A DNA stretch of 64,000 bases from Ailurus styani (taxonomy: Eukaryota > Chordata > Mammalia > Carnivora > Ailuridae). Location: the NCBI GenBank assembly GCA_002007465.1, contig LNAC01000009.1:3682256-3746255 (forward strand), given 5' to 3'. The notes under the pieces were generated by a model. That model made no database searches, was not told the DNA's origin, and saw only the letters and a list, made by a program, of their open reading frames with translations. A program made the position numbers and the translations under genes. Positions 11,611 to 22,976 of the stretch are shown one piece after another (positions within the stretch are counted from its first letter, which is position 1; the number at the start of each line of letters is the position of its first letter).

Positions 11611-12627
11611 AAATGAAACCTTTCTTCACCAAAACAAACAAATAAAAGACAGCAAAAACGATGTTAAAAGGCAAATTGTAGTCTGGGAGAAGAGATCTAT
11701 CACCCTATCACTGGCAAAGGATTCGTGTTGAGATACATGAAGAATTTCAAATACCAATAGAGAGAGACAAACCACACAGAGAAAATGTGTAAAGGACACA
11801 AATGGGAAATTCACAAAAGAGGAACCCCACATGACCAATCACTACAACGAAATGTTCTTAACCTCACTGGGGATAACGGGAATGCAAACTATATGGTAAA
11901 CGTGAGAAAAAACACTCTTACCTTATTAGATTGTAAAAAATTAACTAGCCTCACAGTATCAAGTGTCGGCTAGGATGTGAGAGGGTGGCAATGCTAGTTC
12001 AGGGCTCACAGGAGTGTCCAGTAGATCCCAATTCGAGGAATCCACCCTCAGGAAACTCCTGCAGGTGCGCACAGGGAGACACGTGTCCAGAGATGTTCAA
12101 CATAGCACCGTGTACAACAGCAAAGAAGTGGAAACAGTCTACATGGCCCTCAGGAGGGAAATGGTTGAATGAGCTGTGTTCCATTCATCCAACAAACTCT
12201 ACAGAGCAGAAAAACGGTGAAGAAACTGGTTTTATGGGTAGCGATACAGATTAAATTCTAGAAGCATATGCTGAGTGGAAAATGTAAGGTGCGAAAGGGT
12301 GTTTACATTGAGGCATGATGCCATTTCTGTAAACATTTTAAAACATGCAAAACAAGAGTATATATGTTTGTACATGAGTACATATGCAGTAAAATACAAA
12401 AACCAGCTCAGGAGTAACAAAAAGCGGTCCTAGGAGAGCAGAAACTTCTACAGGGAGGAGAGGAAGGATGGGGTAAGAGGGACGTTGCTCTATCTGTAAT
12501 GTTATTCCTCTCAAAAAAATATAAAACAAATATGGCAAAATGTTAGTTTGTGTTAAATATGGATGGTGGATACAATGGGTAGTCTCTATGTGCTCAATAT
12601 TTCACTATTTAAAATGAGAATACTTTA

Positions 12628-12730
12628 AAAACACGTGGATGCCTACTGTGTGCCAGGGGCTGTGCTGGAATCTTCCGTTTGCCCTCCAGATTTGTCCTGC
12701 AGCCTTTTCCACCCTGTGCCATGAACTGGG
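12628..12730 (-). repeat. MIR fragment
   Basis: It contains 'gcctactgtgtgccaggggc', the reverse-complement 3' part of MIR/L2, then diverges. Confidence 0.5.
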
Positions 12731-13019
12731 AGCTACGCTAGGGGGCCTAGGTCAGGGGGCTCCCTTTCCTCTGTCTCCTTGTTGGGTCAGGTCTAGGAGG
12801 AGCCCTGGCCAGAAACGGGAGGAGGGAGAGAGTCTGTAGTACCATGTCCTCCAGACTCCCCTTCGGGGTCACCCCTGAGAGGCATCCGTTCTCCCCAAGT
12901 CCTCTCTACTCTGGTTTTCATAACCGCTGCCTCCCTGCACTCCTGTTCCAGCCCCGGGAACTGTCCTTGGGGTTCCTTATACCCTGCCTGTGTCTTGATA
13001 AAGAGCCCCTCTCTGAAAT

Positions 13020-13215
13020 TCTCCTGCGATCACCCCACGGGCTGTGCCATCTGTGTCCTGCTGAGGCCCTGCAGTGTCTTCACACTTAACCCACACAACA
13101 CCCCCTCTGAGATCTGGGTTATTAGCCTTAATTCAAAAACTGGGAGGCAGCAGCTCAAGAGCTTAAGCTTCAAGGTCAGGAGCTGGTCAACAACATAGTC
13201 GGGTTCAAGTCTAGT
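13020..13215 (-). repeat. MIR SINE relic, reverse
   Basis: It shows 'cacttaacccacacaacacc', 'aaaaactgggaggcagcagc' and 'aagcttcaaggtcaggagct' in the order of reverse MIR. Confidence 0.6.
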
Positions 13216-14780
13216 CATTGTGAATCCATGGAGTAGACACCGGGGACCAGCCGCACACCACCTCCTCCAGGAATCCCCCTTCCCACCCCTGATGGGCTCA
13301 CAGGAGAGCCAATGCCACCAATGTGGCCTTCCTCCTGGCCCTGGATAGGGAGAGACACCTTTCCCAGGGTTTTCATATTTGAACTTGTTTGAGGACAATC
13401 CCTTTTTGGTGGATGAGAAATAAAACACAGACAATGTCGATAGTTGTGCCTCCCTGCTTGTGGAAAAGGAAGCTGGTCTGTGGTGAGAAGCCTATAGAAT
13501 ACGGCAAAGAGCCAGGTGGGAGGCAGTTCGGTTTGGGTCGTTCCTGCAGACAGTGCCTCCTGTCCCTCCCTGGCTGCGCAGCCCTTCCGGGATCCCATAA
13601 GCCAATGGTTCCCTTTTTGGGTGAGGCAGCCAGAGCTTGTCCCTGCTGTTTGCAGCCCAAGGAACCTGACCAGGAGGCCACACCACACCACACCACACCG
13701 CCTCCCGGTGGGCTGCCTGGGTGACCTGGCCTGGTGACGAGACAGCAGAGGCGGTCTGAGGTCCCAATTCCAGCCGGCATGAGGTGTCTCAAAAACAGGC
13801 TCTGAAGGGCCAACCCATGACAATGAAGCCAGAGAGGCGGGACCTGGACTTCACCAACGACAGGGCCCGTGGAAGGCCTTCAAGGAGCGTGAGCAGGTAC
13901 TGAAATGTACTGAAGCTTAGTGTCTGTGTGCATCTTCCCGGGAAGGTGTTCCACACCATCGTCAGCCCTGTTAACCAGGGGATGGAGCAGAGGCATCTGG
14001 AGAGTGTGGGAGAAATGGAGTTTCTTGGGTCCACCCTGGAGGTTCCGATTTCATTGGCTTCAAGCAGGTCTGGTCATTTCTCTCCAGGTGATTCTCACCC
14101 GCACCCCAGTGAAGACATTCTGCTCAAAAGTTGGGACAAAAACAAGCCCCGTCCTGGAGCAAACGTCTTGTGTGGTTGCTCCAGAGAGGAAAGGGAAGAA
14201 TGGAAGCCATCCTGCTTTGTTTTTGTTTTGCACTTATTGCTCAATAAGTGAATCCCTACAGAGGGCGGAATTCGCCTTGTTTATCGGTGGCATGGGCGCG
14301 GGATTACACTGACTGAGTCACCCTGGCTCCCACCATGGGTTCAGAGAGTATTCTGTAAAGGTCAGCTCTCATTGCTCCGCCCCCTGTGGTTTGAACTAGA
14401 ACTTGACTCGCCGTGTTGGTGTTGTCGTAGTAATAATGACGGTGATAATTACAGTTCAGTGTTCGGCGCCGGGGACTGGGGACTGCACTGTGGGGGCGCA
14501 CTGCCCTCCTCGGCGGGGGCTGTCCCAGCAGTCCTGGCTCCTAGGTGGGGAAGCCAGGGCCTGAGCTGCTGCCCCGTGCCGGGCTTCAACCCAGGGGTAC
14601 ACGGCTCTCCCGGTGGGGGTCGGGCAGGGAGTAGGGGGGCAGGTTTAGCAGTTAGAAGGTCAGGCATCACTGAAAACCCGAGGCAGAAGAAACAGTGTCA
14701 CGGGGATCGGATAGAAGCAGGTGGCACCTCCCCCAGGAACCGTGTGTTGCGAAAAGTCCAAGTGCTACTCTTGCAGATGC
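13216..14780. other. Intronic sequence, no feature recognised
   Basis: It contains a short CACAC-type triplet patch (13680-13700) and several overlapping open frames, the longest about 202 codons on the minus strand (13215-13823). None has a recognisable domain or consensus splice sites joining it to RALGPS1. Confidence 0.55.
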
Positions 14781-14784
14781 AGGT

Positions 14785-14935
14785 GGAGAGGACGAACATC
14801 TATGATGCACCAACTGTATGCCAGGCTTGTCCCAACACTTCAACATCCTATTTTCATTAACTCGTAGGCAGTGGGGGATTTTACAGTCGCCATTTTACAG
14901 GGACACCTGAGGCACATGGGGTCACGCGCTGGAGG
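14785..14935 (-). repeat. MIR SINE relic, reverse
   Basis: It has 'atgatgcaccaactgtatgc', 'cattttcattaactcg', then 'ccattttacagggacacctg' and 'gaggcacatggggtcac'. Confidence 0.75.
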
Positions 14936-15999
14936 GGTGCTGGCTTTGTTCCCTCGGCTGGCTGAGCGTGCTGTGCTGTCCAGAGAGCTGGACCCCACAA
15001 AGCTCTTCTGCTGACCTCCGTGGCTGGCCCACTCACTCCTGCTCACTCCCTTTCTCACCTGCCTCCAGGTGCTTCCCGCATCCCGGCTCGGACCCGCGTG
15101 CGTGGCCCTCCCAGGCCTGCGGGCGCGCCCTTGGTTTCTTCCCCTCGGCTCCTGATTCTCCCTCCAGGACAAGGCCCGGATCCGCCTCCCTCTTCTCGGT
15201 GCTTTGCTCGGCCTTGGGAGGCCTGCCTGGCCTCAGATGGCCCTCAGCCCGGCCGAGGGGAAGGGTGGGAGGCCCAAGCAGAAGAGGCTGTGATCTGCCC
15301 GGGTCTGGCGTCCAAGCTGATGCTGCTCTGGGTGCCCCGGGTCTCGGCCACGCCCACCCCCTGCATTGTTGACCAATAGCCTGGTCTGACGCCGAAGCAG
15401 AAGAATTTCCATTCAGTTGGGACTTCGGGACAGGGGTGGCTTCTCTGCCAGTAAGTGACGCTCTCCGCTACTGAAAGGCCTCATGTTCCGGCCCCACTAA
15501 GCCTGGGGTGGCCACCACGTGACAGCACCAGGGACACGTGTCTTCTGGGGCCGTTTCTGAGCTGGGCGGCTGGCAAGTTCGTTCTCCACGTCCCCTGGGG
15601 CAAGGGCAGGGGTAAGGGCAGTGATAATGAGCTGGGGTTCTGGCCTTGCTTTGCAGAGTGTGGTCCCCGCTGCCCGGACCGATATGGCACGAACAGCTGG
15701 AAAAACTGACCATGTGGCTTGACTATCTCAGAGGATTGCTCTATTTTTCCTCAGCATAATTTTTCCATGAATAATCTTTAAAGCTCTTTAAGTGGCTGTT
15801 TCTTTAGCAATTTTATTGGAACATATGAGAACTGACAGTCTCTGTGGGGAACGAGATATCGTGTTGAAAAAAAAAATCTGGTTTTCATTACGTTTCTCTC
15901 AAGAAACCAACAGGCTGCCCAACAGACCACTCATTGATTGGGAGAGAAAAGAGCACAGGGCCTTCTAATAACGGCTTTGCAGTGGGTGGAAGTCAGGAT

Positions 16000-16185
16000 G
16001 ATGAATGGTCCTGAGAACCCAGGATCCAGAGGCAGACAGACGTGGGCTCCGGTGTTATCTATCACTTGCAGGCTGAGTGACCTCGGGCAAGTCACCTGGC
16101 ACCTCGGAGCCTCATCCTACGTCTGCACAACAGGAACAGGGGCCCAACCGGGCAGCCTCCCTGTGAGGAGGAGATGATACAGCAT
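16000..16185 (+). repeat. MIR SINE relic
   Basis: It has 'tatcacttgcaggctgagtg', 'acctcgggcaagtcacctgg' and 'ctgcacaacaggaacagggg', the plus-strand MIR core. Confidence 0.75.
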
Positions 16186-16239
16186 CCCTCCCTCCTTCCT
16201 GCAGCAAGTGTCTTCTGACCCCGAGCCACCCTGAGCCAC

Positions 16240-16465
16240 GTGCTGGTCAGCCACATCGGATTAGAGAGCTCATGTTTTGCTTTCATGGGGTTTACAGTCA
16301 AGTGGGGGAGAAAGACAAGTATGCAGATAACTACACCTGGGAGGGACACACGCTTTGATAGGAGGAAAGAAATAACAGATATATTAATAGCAATAACTAC
16401 ACCAATAGGACACATGCCTTGATCGGAAGAAAGAAATAACAGATATGTTAACAGCAATAACTACT
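16240..16465 (-). repeat. L2 3' relic carrying a tandem duplication of about 65 bp
   Basis: 'catggggtttacagtcaagt' followed by 'gggggagaaagacaag' is the reverse L2 3' end. Inside it, 16327-16392 and 16393-16456 are two copies of a 64-66 bp unit (both with 'ggaaagaaataacagatat' or a close variant), with a third partial copy starting at 16457. Confidence 0.7.
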
Positions 16466-16489
16466 CCAGTAGTATGGCTACCATGACAA

Positions 16490-16705
16490 TAATGATGGTG
16501 GTAACAGTAGTAGCTGACCCTCTTTGCACATCTACAGGTGCCAGAAACTGTCCTAAAGGCTTCACACAGGTGCAATAACACGGCCTCCCAGGACCGGCTG
16601 TTATCTCGACACTACGATGTGGGACCTGAGGTCAGAAGGGTTAAGGAGCTTGCCTGGGCAAGTAGCTGGTGAGCAGCAGAGCCGTGAGCTGTGCGTCTGA
16701 GGACA
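16490..16705 (-). repeat. MIR SINE relic, reverse
   Basis: It has 'caggtgccagaaactgtcct', 'aaaggcttcacacaggtgca', 'cctgaggtcagaagggttaa' and 'gagcttgcctgggcaagtag'. Confidence 0.75.
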
Positions 16706-16739
16706 CGGGAAGGTCGGAGAAGAGCTGGCGGGTCCGACA

Positions 16740-17400
16740 TCCAGCCTGGCCTAAGCCGACGCAGTGGCGTATGCAGAAGGAGCAGCGAGAGCAAAGACCC
16801 CGAGATGACAAACAACAGAAGCCACTAGAGAAACTGCAGGGAGCCAGCCTGGCCAAAGAGCTGAGGACAGGGACTGTGCATGTGGTGGGAGAGCGGCCAG
16901 CACTGCAGGACCACGCGAGGAGCCTGGAGTTTACCGAGGGGAAGGCGTAGAGATTTTTAGGAGGGGTGGTGACGTGCTCAGATTTGTACCCTAGAAAGCG
17001 GATGCTGGCTAAAAAAGCACAGGATGGGGCCAAAATGACAGGCCGGGAAGGAGAAATGAGGATGAGAGGTGTGCAGGAGGTGGACCAGCAGGGGTGTGGG
17101 TGGGAGGGGGACTCAGGGCAGCCTCCGTGGAGGCTGGTGTTGTTCACCTAGGAAGCAGGCCTGCGGGGCTGATGGGAAGTTCAGATGGGGACTGATGTCT
17201 GGAGGCCACTGGGTGTGGCGTTCAGGGGACAGAGGGCACTGGGGACAGATGCCTCCAGACGGGGGTGTGTGGAGCCCCAGAAGTGGGCAAAATTATCCAG
17301 AGTTGTAAACGCAGTGAGAAGAGGGAAGGCGTGGGACAGAACCAGTGTTTGTGCGATGAGAAGAGATAGGCTAAAAAAGAACTTGCGTAGATCCAGGGTC
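16740..17400 (-). repeat. Possible L2 ORF2 relic, reverse
   Basis: Purine-rich sequence with 'ggggactgatgtctggagg', 'gttcaggggacagagggc' and 'aggtggaccagcagggg' resembles reverse-oriented L2 ORF2. The match is by eye and diverged. Unique sequence is the alternative. Confidence 0.4.
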
Positions 17401-18049
17401 AACAGAACAAATATTTGAAACAAGTGGCATTTTAGATGCATGAAAAGAATGACCGTGGGCTTCACTTGTAATTCGAACGGAAGGCGTCAGAAGTGATGCA
17501 CTGATTTCCTGGCCAGGAGCCCCATCCTCGGCTGTCACTTCTTCCCTTTCAGAGGCACCTTGTGCAGGCGGCAACCGTCTTTGGGGCTGGAACACAGTCT
17601 CCTTCACTTGGGTCCGGGTCTCTAGGGGGAGAAACCTGGAGGGGCCTGGCCTGCCACCCCAGTCAGCTGGCCAGTGCCAGGAGCCAGCGTCCTCCTCTGC
17701 CCGCCCACGTGGACCACGGCAGGCAAGCCTGAAACGCCCCAGAACCGACCTTCGGCTCAACCAGATGTTTCTCTCGGGAGAAGGGAGAAACGGAGGCAAG
17801 AACTGTTGACCTGCCCCCTTCGCGAGGGGTTTCATTAGCGACAGAAGGGCTTCCGCTGAGAGGCGGGCCCCGTGCTGCCGGCACACGTGTCCTGAGTTCT
17901 CAGGGAGGGCGGTGGCCCCCATCCCGGAGACCAGGTGCTCCAGCCCCTCGCTCTCCTGCAGCCTGCACTTGCCTTCACGACACCCATCCACTTGTAAGTA
18001 AGGAACGAGATGGGATTTCCTGCTGCCCAGAATCTCCCACCAGCGCCAG
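17401..18049. other. Intronic sequence, no feature recognised
   Basis: A 206-codon minus-strand open frame (17371-17991) runs through here. Its translation is low in hydrophobic periodicity, matches nothing I know, and is not bounded by convincing splice sites that fit RALGPS1 phase. I do not call it a gene. Confidence 0.5.
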
Positions 18050-18645
18050 CTCAGGGAGGCGGCGGCTGTCGTGGGGTTCTGGCTACGGAGGGGCGGGCTC
18101 TGCCGAGGAGCACGGGGAGCCTCGTTCCCACGGGTTTCCAGCAGCGTCCCGGTCCCTGCCCCGGGTCGGCGCTGCCCGATTGAAGCAGTCTGGCAGCCGG
18201 CGGCCGCTCACGGGCTACTTTCCAAGTTTTGCACACTGGAAATTAATGGGAGGCAGCTGTGGCAGAGGGGACTCGGAGTCACAAGACTCAAGTTCCAGTC
18301 CGGCCTCTGCCTGGGCTGCCGGGAGCTCGGCGTCCGGCGCCTCTCTGCGTCGGAGAAGGGGAGTGGCCGCGGCCGGACCCGAGGCTCCCGATCCCAGACC
18401 CAGAGCACGCGGCGCACAGGGTGCAGGGGGTTCTGTGTCTCCTGGCTTCTTTCCTATGTGTGCTGCGAGCCCCGTTCCCAGAGCGGGGCCCTCCCTGGGG
18501 CCGGCACTCGGGGACATGGGGCCCTGCGCACAGAAAGCTCTCTCGGGCCAGGTTTTGTGGGCGAGCCTGGGAGCCCGTCACTGTTACATGCGCACACACT
18601 CTTTGTTTCTCATACACGCAGCTCTCACGGGTCCTCGGCGTGAGC
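18050..18645. promoter_or_regulatory. CpG-rich block inside the 17.7 kb intron, candidate CpG island
   Basis: CpG is common here, for example in 'ccggcggccgctcacgg', 'gtccggcgcctctctgcgtc' and 'gtggccgcggccggacccg', whereas most of the window is CpG-poor. It is not a recognised repeat. Such a block in an intron may mark an alternative promoter or enhancer, or may be residual GC-rich sequence. No TATA box or known first exon is recognised. Open frames on both strands here follow from the high GC content. Confidence 0.5.
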
Positions 18646-20034
18646 CAAGATCTGCCTCACGCATCATCCAGAATGCCCCGGTCCATTTCTTTCTGAAAAA
18701 TGGCATCCGACCCCCATTCGGCAGTGGCGAGGCCCAGATTATTTCTCCCTGGAGTCAGAGCAAGCAACACTGGGGAAGCCGCTGGTGCCGAGTGCGGAGC
18801 TGGGCCGCAGCGGGGCAGCAGAGTGGGACAGAAGTGGGCTGGTGTGTCTCTTCCTCTGCCTGACCCTGACGTAGCAGGCTGCGAAGACGAGAGGCGAGGA
18901 ACGGAACAGATGTGAACTTCCAGAGTGGGGAGGCAGACACTGGCTTCTCGGCTCTCGAGCGCCTCCCCTGAGCCCCTTAACCCATTCTGAGAATTGAAAA
19001 AGCTAACGGGGGAACCTATGGAAGGGGGAGTCCCCACCCCCACCCCGCCCATGGGGTGCTCTCTTCCTCTGCTCACTACTCTCCGGTGGAGCTTGAAATA
19101 TGTCCTGAGCAGTTGGCAGAGCCAGGGGACTCCTAGTGCCTTACTCAGGCATGGGGGCCCACACGGCCCCAGCCAGAGGACAGTGGTGGCCAGGCCAGGG
19201 TTAGCGGCATTGGCAGGTGTGTCAGGACAAGGCGAGGCGTGGCCTCCCACCGACCACAGGGGCCCCCTGTGAGGAGAGCTGGCGTGGAGGTAAGGGCTTG
19301 CAGGGCCCCGAGCAGCAAGGAGCCGGCCGGGGGGCACAGACTCCGTGAAGGAGCCACAGTGGTCCCAGAATGGATGGGCGTATTCCCCGGGCCGAGGGAC
19401 CTGGCGGGGTGGGGGGGAATCTCTGAAAAACCCATGCAAGTGCTCATGCGAGAAAGCATCAGTACTCCAACTGTCACCCAGAGGGTCGAAGGAAGACAGC
19501 AGCGCCCACTGCTAAGACTGTGTCCTTTGCCCCAGGCCCCGAGGTTAGCAAGCCAACGCAGACAGAGAAAGTCCCAGCGGGGAGAAGGGCCAAGCACCCC
19601 CAACCCTGACCATGAGAGACCAGGCCCCAGTGAGGGGGAGTGAAGACGATCTAATGCCAAATCAGGTTGGAGTTGTGATTCTTACACAGAACCCGCCTTC
19701 GAAGAAACAAGCAGGGACAGTGTGTGACTCAAAATGTCTCTAGAAAAGGCCTGCCTATGCCAAGGTTGTCATCCAAGCCTGTGCCCAGCGATGACTGCAT
19801 AGACACTGTACTTTCTTTACTGTACTGCTTAGACACAAAGGGCAATGGGGGCAGAGCCCAGGGTGCTCTGGGACCCTCAAGTGCACCCTGCTTGTTCCAT
19901 GCGGGGGGTTACGGGTGACCAGTCCAGACCCCTGGGCTCAGCAGCTGGCTCTGCTCCCTCCTTCGTACGAGAGATGAGGGGGCGAGCGCCCCAGGACCTC
20001 CCCCTATGGAACGAGGCTATCAGCCCTCGCCGCA
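18646..20034. other. Intronic sequence, no feature recognised
   Basis: GC-rich, with a 260-codon minus-strand open frame (18657-19439) and overlapping frames on the plus strand. The translations are Pro/Gly/Ser-rich, lack known motifs and overlap each other in antisense, as expected by chance in GC-rich DNA. Confidence 0.5.
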
Positions 20035-20185
20035 CAGGGTAGGCGCGAGGGTCCCGAGTGAACACGCAGGAAACGCTTACAACAGGGCTTGGCAGCGAGT
20101 ACGAGCTCAGGGCGTGCCAGCCACCGCCACCGCAGCCACTGCCACCACTGCTGCCACCACCGCCACTGCCGCCACCATCATCTCT
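20035..20185 (+). repeat. MIR 3' tail followed by a (CCA/CTG/CCG) triplet array
   Basis: 'aacagggcttggcagcgagt' followed by 'acgagctcaggg' is a MIR/L2-type tail. From 20115 to 20180 it passes into a degenerate triplet array of cca, ccg, ctg and gcc units. The array gives a run of Pro, or of Ala/Thr, in plus frames, which is not coding. Confidence 0.65.
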
Positions 20186-20204
20186 GAGCCTGTTTCCCTA
20201 TCAT

Positions 20205-20760
20205 GAACCAGCTGGTGTGGTGGTTTTAACACACATCCACAAATTCTCAACACTGCCCACGTTGAGTGGTCAGGTCTGTGTCCCCTCTCCTTGGGCCCGT
20301 GTGAGCCTGTGTGACTGCCCTGACCAACGAGCGTGGCAAGAGCAAGGCCGTGTGACTTCTGACGGGGCTCACACCCGCCGTGACGCAGCATCAACCCTGC
20401 TCTTCGGACATTCGCTCTGGGGGAACACTGCCACATAGGAGCTGAAGACTCTGAGGCTGTCATACAGTAAGGAAGCCCAGGCCACGTGGGAGGCCGCACA
20501 TACATGTGTCCTGCCCCAGCTGTAGCCCCACCTGTGGCCAACAGCCAGCACCACACTCGTCCAGAGGATACCAGCCCCTAGCCACTGAGTCCCTCTTAAG
20601 ATTCAAGTCCTTCTGGCCGAGGCCCCAGATACCGGGAAGCAGAGACAAGCCATGCCGGCTGTGTCCTGTCCTATTCCCTGACCCACAGAGCCTGTGCCTA
20701 TAACGAGATGGTGGTTCTGGGCCACTAAGTTCTGGGGTGTCTGGTCATCACTGGTGGTGC
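20205..20760 (+). mobile_element. MaLR (MLT1-type) solitary LTR relic
   Basis: Its 3' end 'gggccactaagttctggggt' matches the MLT1 LTR end (aagccactaagttttggggt). 'ctgtggccaacagccagcac' and 'gctctgggggaacactgcca' fit the middle and 5' part. It is an old non-autonomous LTR of the ERVL-MaLR group with no internal coding region. Confidence 0.7.
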
Positions 20761-20899
20761 GCAGCTCCGCTAGTGAGTGGTGAGTCAGACTTGAGGGGAG
20801 GGCCCTCTGGCTCCCTGTCCCCTGCACTGTCGGCCGTGTCATGCTGTCCCTCCACGAGGACAGCATCAGAGCCTGCCCCACGCAGGCCACAAGCCAGCA

Positions 20900-21120
20900 G
20901 TCCTGAGTGGCGGGCATGTGCCAGGCACTGTGCTGAGGTCTTTCCCGGCACAGCCTCAGCCCTGAGAAGTAAGCCCATGTGAAGTAGTTAGTCCTATGGC
21001 CCTGTCACCGACCAGGAAACTGAGGCTCGGAGGGAGTAAGCTGATGGCCCAAGATCCTACAGCCAAGAAGTGCCAGAGTCACGCTGTGAACTCAGGTCTG
21101 CCTGACTCCAAAGCAGGGCT
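20900..21120 (-). repeat. MIR SINE relic, reverse
   Basis: It has 'catgtgccaggcactgtgct', 'gaccaggaaactgaggctcg' and 'gctgtgaactcaggtctgcc', a nearly full-length reverse MIR. Confidence 0.88.
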
Positions 21121-21839
21121 TTTCCCCAAAAGGCAGTAAGACCAGGAAGACACAGAAGCATGTGGACAGCAGGTCTGAAGGTACAAGTACAGAAACCCGA
21201 GGCCCGTGCTGAGATTTTCCATGGCCTTGCTTTGCTGCCAAGGACTTTTGAGAGAAAACCTGTCAGTTGGTTCAGCCACGCGGAGGCGGGCTAACAGAAT
21301 CTGGAAATGTCTTCGTCGGTTCCAAGGCACACACAAACATTACTTGCCCTCTCTGGGGGTCAGCGTTCTTTATGATTTTTGCTCTCCAGGAAAATATTAG
21401 TTCATTTATATAAACGAAACATTACATATGGCAGGGGGGCTGAAAACGTGGCATTCCTGGCCCTCTTGTCTCCACAGCCCAGAAACTGAGAAGGTTTCTC
21501 CATTTCCGTTCTCACAGTCAATCTGTTGGTGCGGAGCTGCCGGCACGGTCGCTCCCCAGGGTGGAGAGCGGGCAGCTCTCTGTGAAACACAGGGGCCATC
21601 ACAGACACGAAGGGCACAGCCTCAGCCCGGGACCATGTTGCCATTAACCAGGGCCTCTGAGAGACCCAAGTCCCAGCTGCTCCCAGGGCAGGGTCAGCAG
21701 GTCTCAGCGCCTGAGGCAGGCGAGCTGGTGAGAGAAGTGGGCACAGCTGCACAGAAGGGTCAGGGAGCCCACCGACCATCGTGGTCTTGCTCTGGCCTCC
21801 TCTGGCTCCTTCCTGTGCCACGCCTCCTGGCCCCCAATG
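21121..21839. other. Intronic sequence, no feature recognised
   Basis: Unique-looking sequence with an AT-rich patch at 21360-21430. Open frames of 139-145 codons on opposite strands (21402-21865) overlap in antisense and show no known motif. Confidence 0.5.
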
Positions 21840-21960
21840 GCTTCTGCTGCCTGTCTCCCTGCTAAAGCCTAAGCTCCATGTGGGCAGGTCTTTGCCTCTT
21901 TCCCTGGCTCATTGCTAGGGCCTGTCGCAGCAGGCCCTTGGCTTGGATGTCCTGAGTGCA
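21840..21960 (+). repeat. L2-like 3' fragment, copy 1 of a similar pair
   Basis: 'taaagcctaagctccatgtg' and 'ggcaggtctttgcctctttc' follow the L2 3' signature (aatgtaagctccatgagggcaggga). A similar segment lies at 24890-25030. Confidence 0.5.
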
Positions 21961-22744
21961 TGAACCAGTGAAGGCATCTCGGGTCCTCTCCTTGGCAGGT
22001 GTGGCGGCGGGTGCCTGACTGCTGGAAAGGGACCTGGAGCTGGAGCTTACACCCCCATCCCGAGGAGCTGAGGGAGGCTGCGTTCCTCCCATTCCTGGGA
22101 CTGCAAGAGGCACATTCCTGTCCCTGGGCCTAGTCGGGCTCCTGCCACACAGCCCGGTCTGATTGCCAGATGGGGGAAGGCCTCCCGGGAGCTGCCCCTC
22201 TGGTCCCGCCCTCCGCAGGACCCCCTGGCTGTCCCAGGCTGCAGCAGCACCCGCCTCTCTGTCCTTGGAGAGGCTTCGAGGCTGCGGGTGGGAAGCCAGG
22301 ACCACTGAGCGCGTCGGAAGCCTTCCAGACGCTCCCGGGCCCTCTGGTGATCAATGAAAACCTTAACATCCTGCTTCCAGGGCTGGAGCCAGGGCTTTGG
22401 AAACGTGGTGGAAAACACTCCTGCGAGCCGGGCTCGCACCACTGTGTGAAAAGTGCTGATCAGCACTTCCCCGGCAGGGAGTGTGGAGTCAGCAGTCGGC
22501 AGGCCCGGGGCTGCCTCCCAGAGCCCAGCGCCTGAAGGCTCCGGCCAGAAGCTCAGAGGCCCGGCAGGCGCGGCGATTTCCCCAGGGCCCCTGTGTGCCG
22601 GGCCCTGGGGACACCAGACAGGGTGCTTATGCTGGGGGAAAGGCAGACGTGGGGCAAATATGCACAGGTAACCCTTCGATCCCCACGGGGGAAGTGCTGT
22701 GGGGAGGAACAGACCGGCTCCGCAAGAGTGTAGAACACTGGGTT

Positions 22745-22948
22745 GGCAAGGTTTCTGTAAAAAGCCAGATGGTGAATATTTTAGGCTTTGGAGGCCATAG
22801 GGTCTTTGTCCCAACCACTCAACTCTGCCACTGTCACGGAAAGCAGACACAGACAATATGTCAACGGATGGGTGTGGTGTGTCCCAGTACAAAAACAGGG
22901 GCGGGCTGGATGTGGGCCACAGTTCGCCAGCCCCGGTGTAACAGGGGC
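22745..22948 (+). mobile_element. hAT-type non-autonomous DNA transposon fragment
   Basis: 'aaagccagatggtgaatatt', 'ttaggctttggaggccatag', 'actcaactctgccactgtca' and 'gccacagttcgccagccccg' match the common mammalian element whose ends read 'ggtcggcaaac'. I do not give a family name. It has no transposase coding. Confidence 0.75.
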
Positions 22949-22976
22949 CTGACCTGGCCTGTGGCGGTGGGGGGGG

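Larger units (their letters stand above)
10780..12600 (+). repeat. Old LINE-1 (L1M-type) 3' relic
   Basis: The order of segments is L1 ORF2 C-terminal and 3' UTR: 'cagtatatggtgctagaacc', later 'gcaaaggattcgtgttgaga', then 'caacagcaaagaagtggaaa' and 'cattcatccaac'. All frames are broken by stops. Two CAN-SINEs interrupt it at 11212-11386 and 11422-11610. Confidence 0.75.

Noticed and set aside
16327..16465. CRISPR-like repeat-spacer pattern
   Set aside because: Only two directly adjacent units without spacers, in an intronic L2 relic of a mammal.
17371..17991. Minus open frame of 206 codons
   Set aside because: No recognisable domain, and part of it lies over possible L2 sequence. No convincing link to RALGPS1 exons.
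18657..19439. Minus open frame of 260 codons
   Set aside because: GC-rich chance frame, Pro/Gly/Ser-rich, overlapped by antisense frames, with no domain and no splice context.
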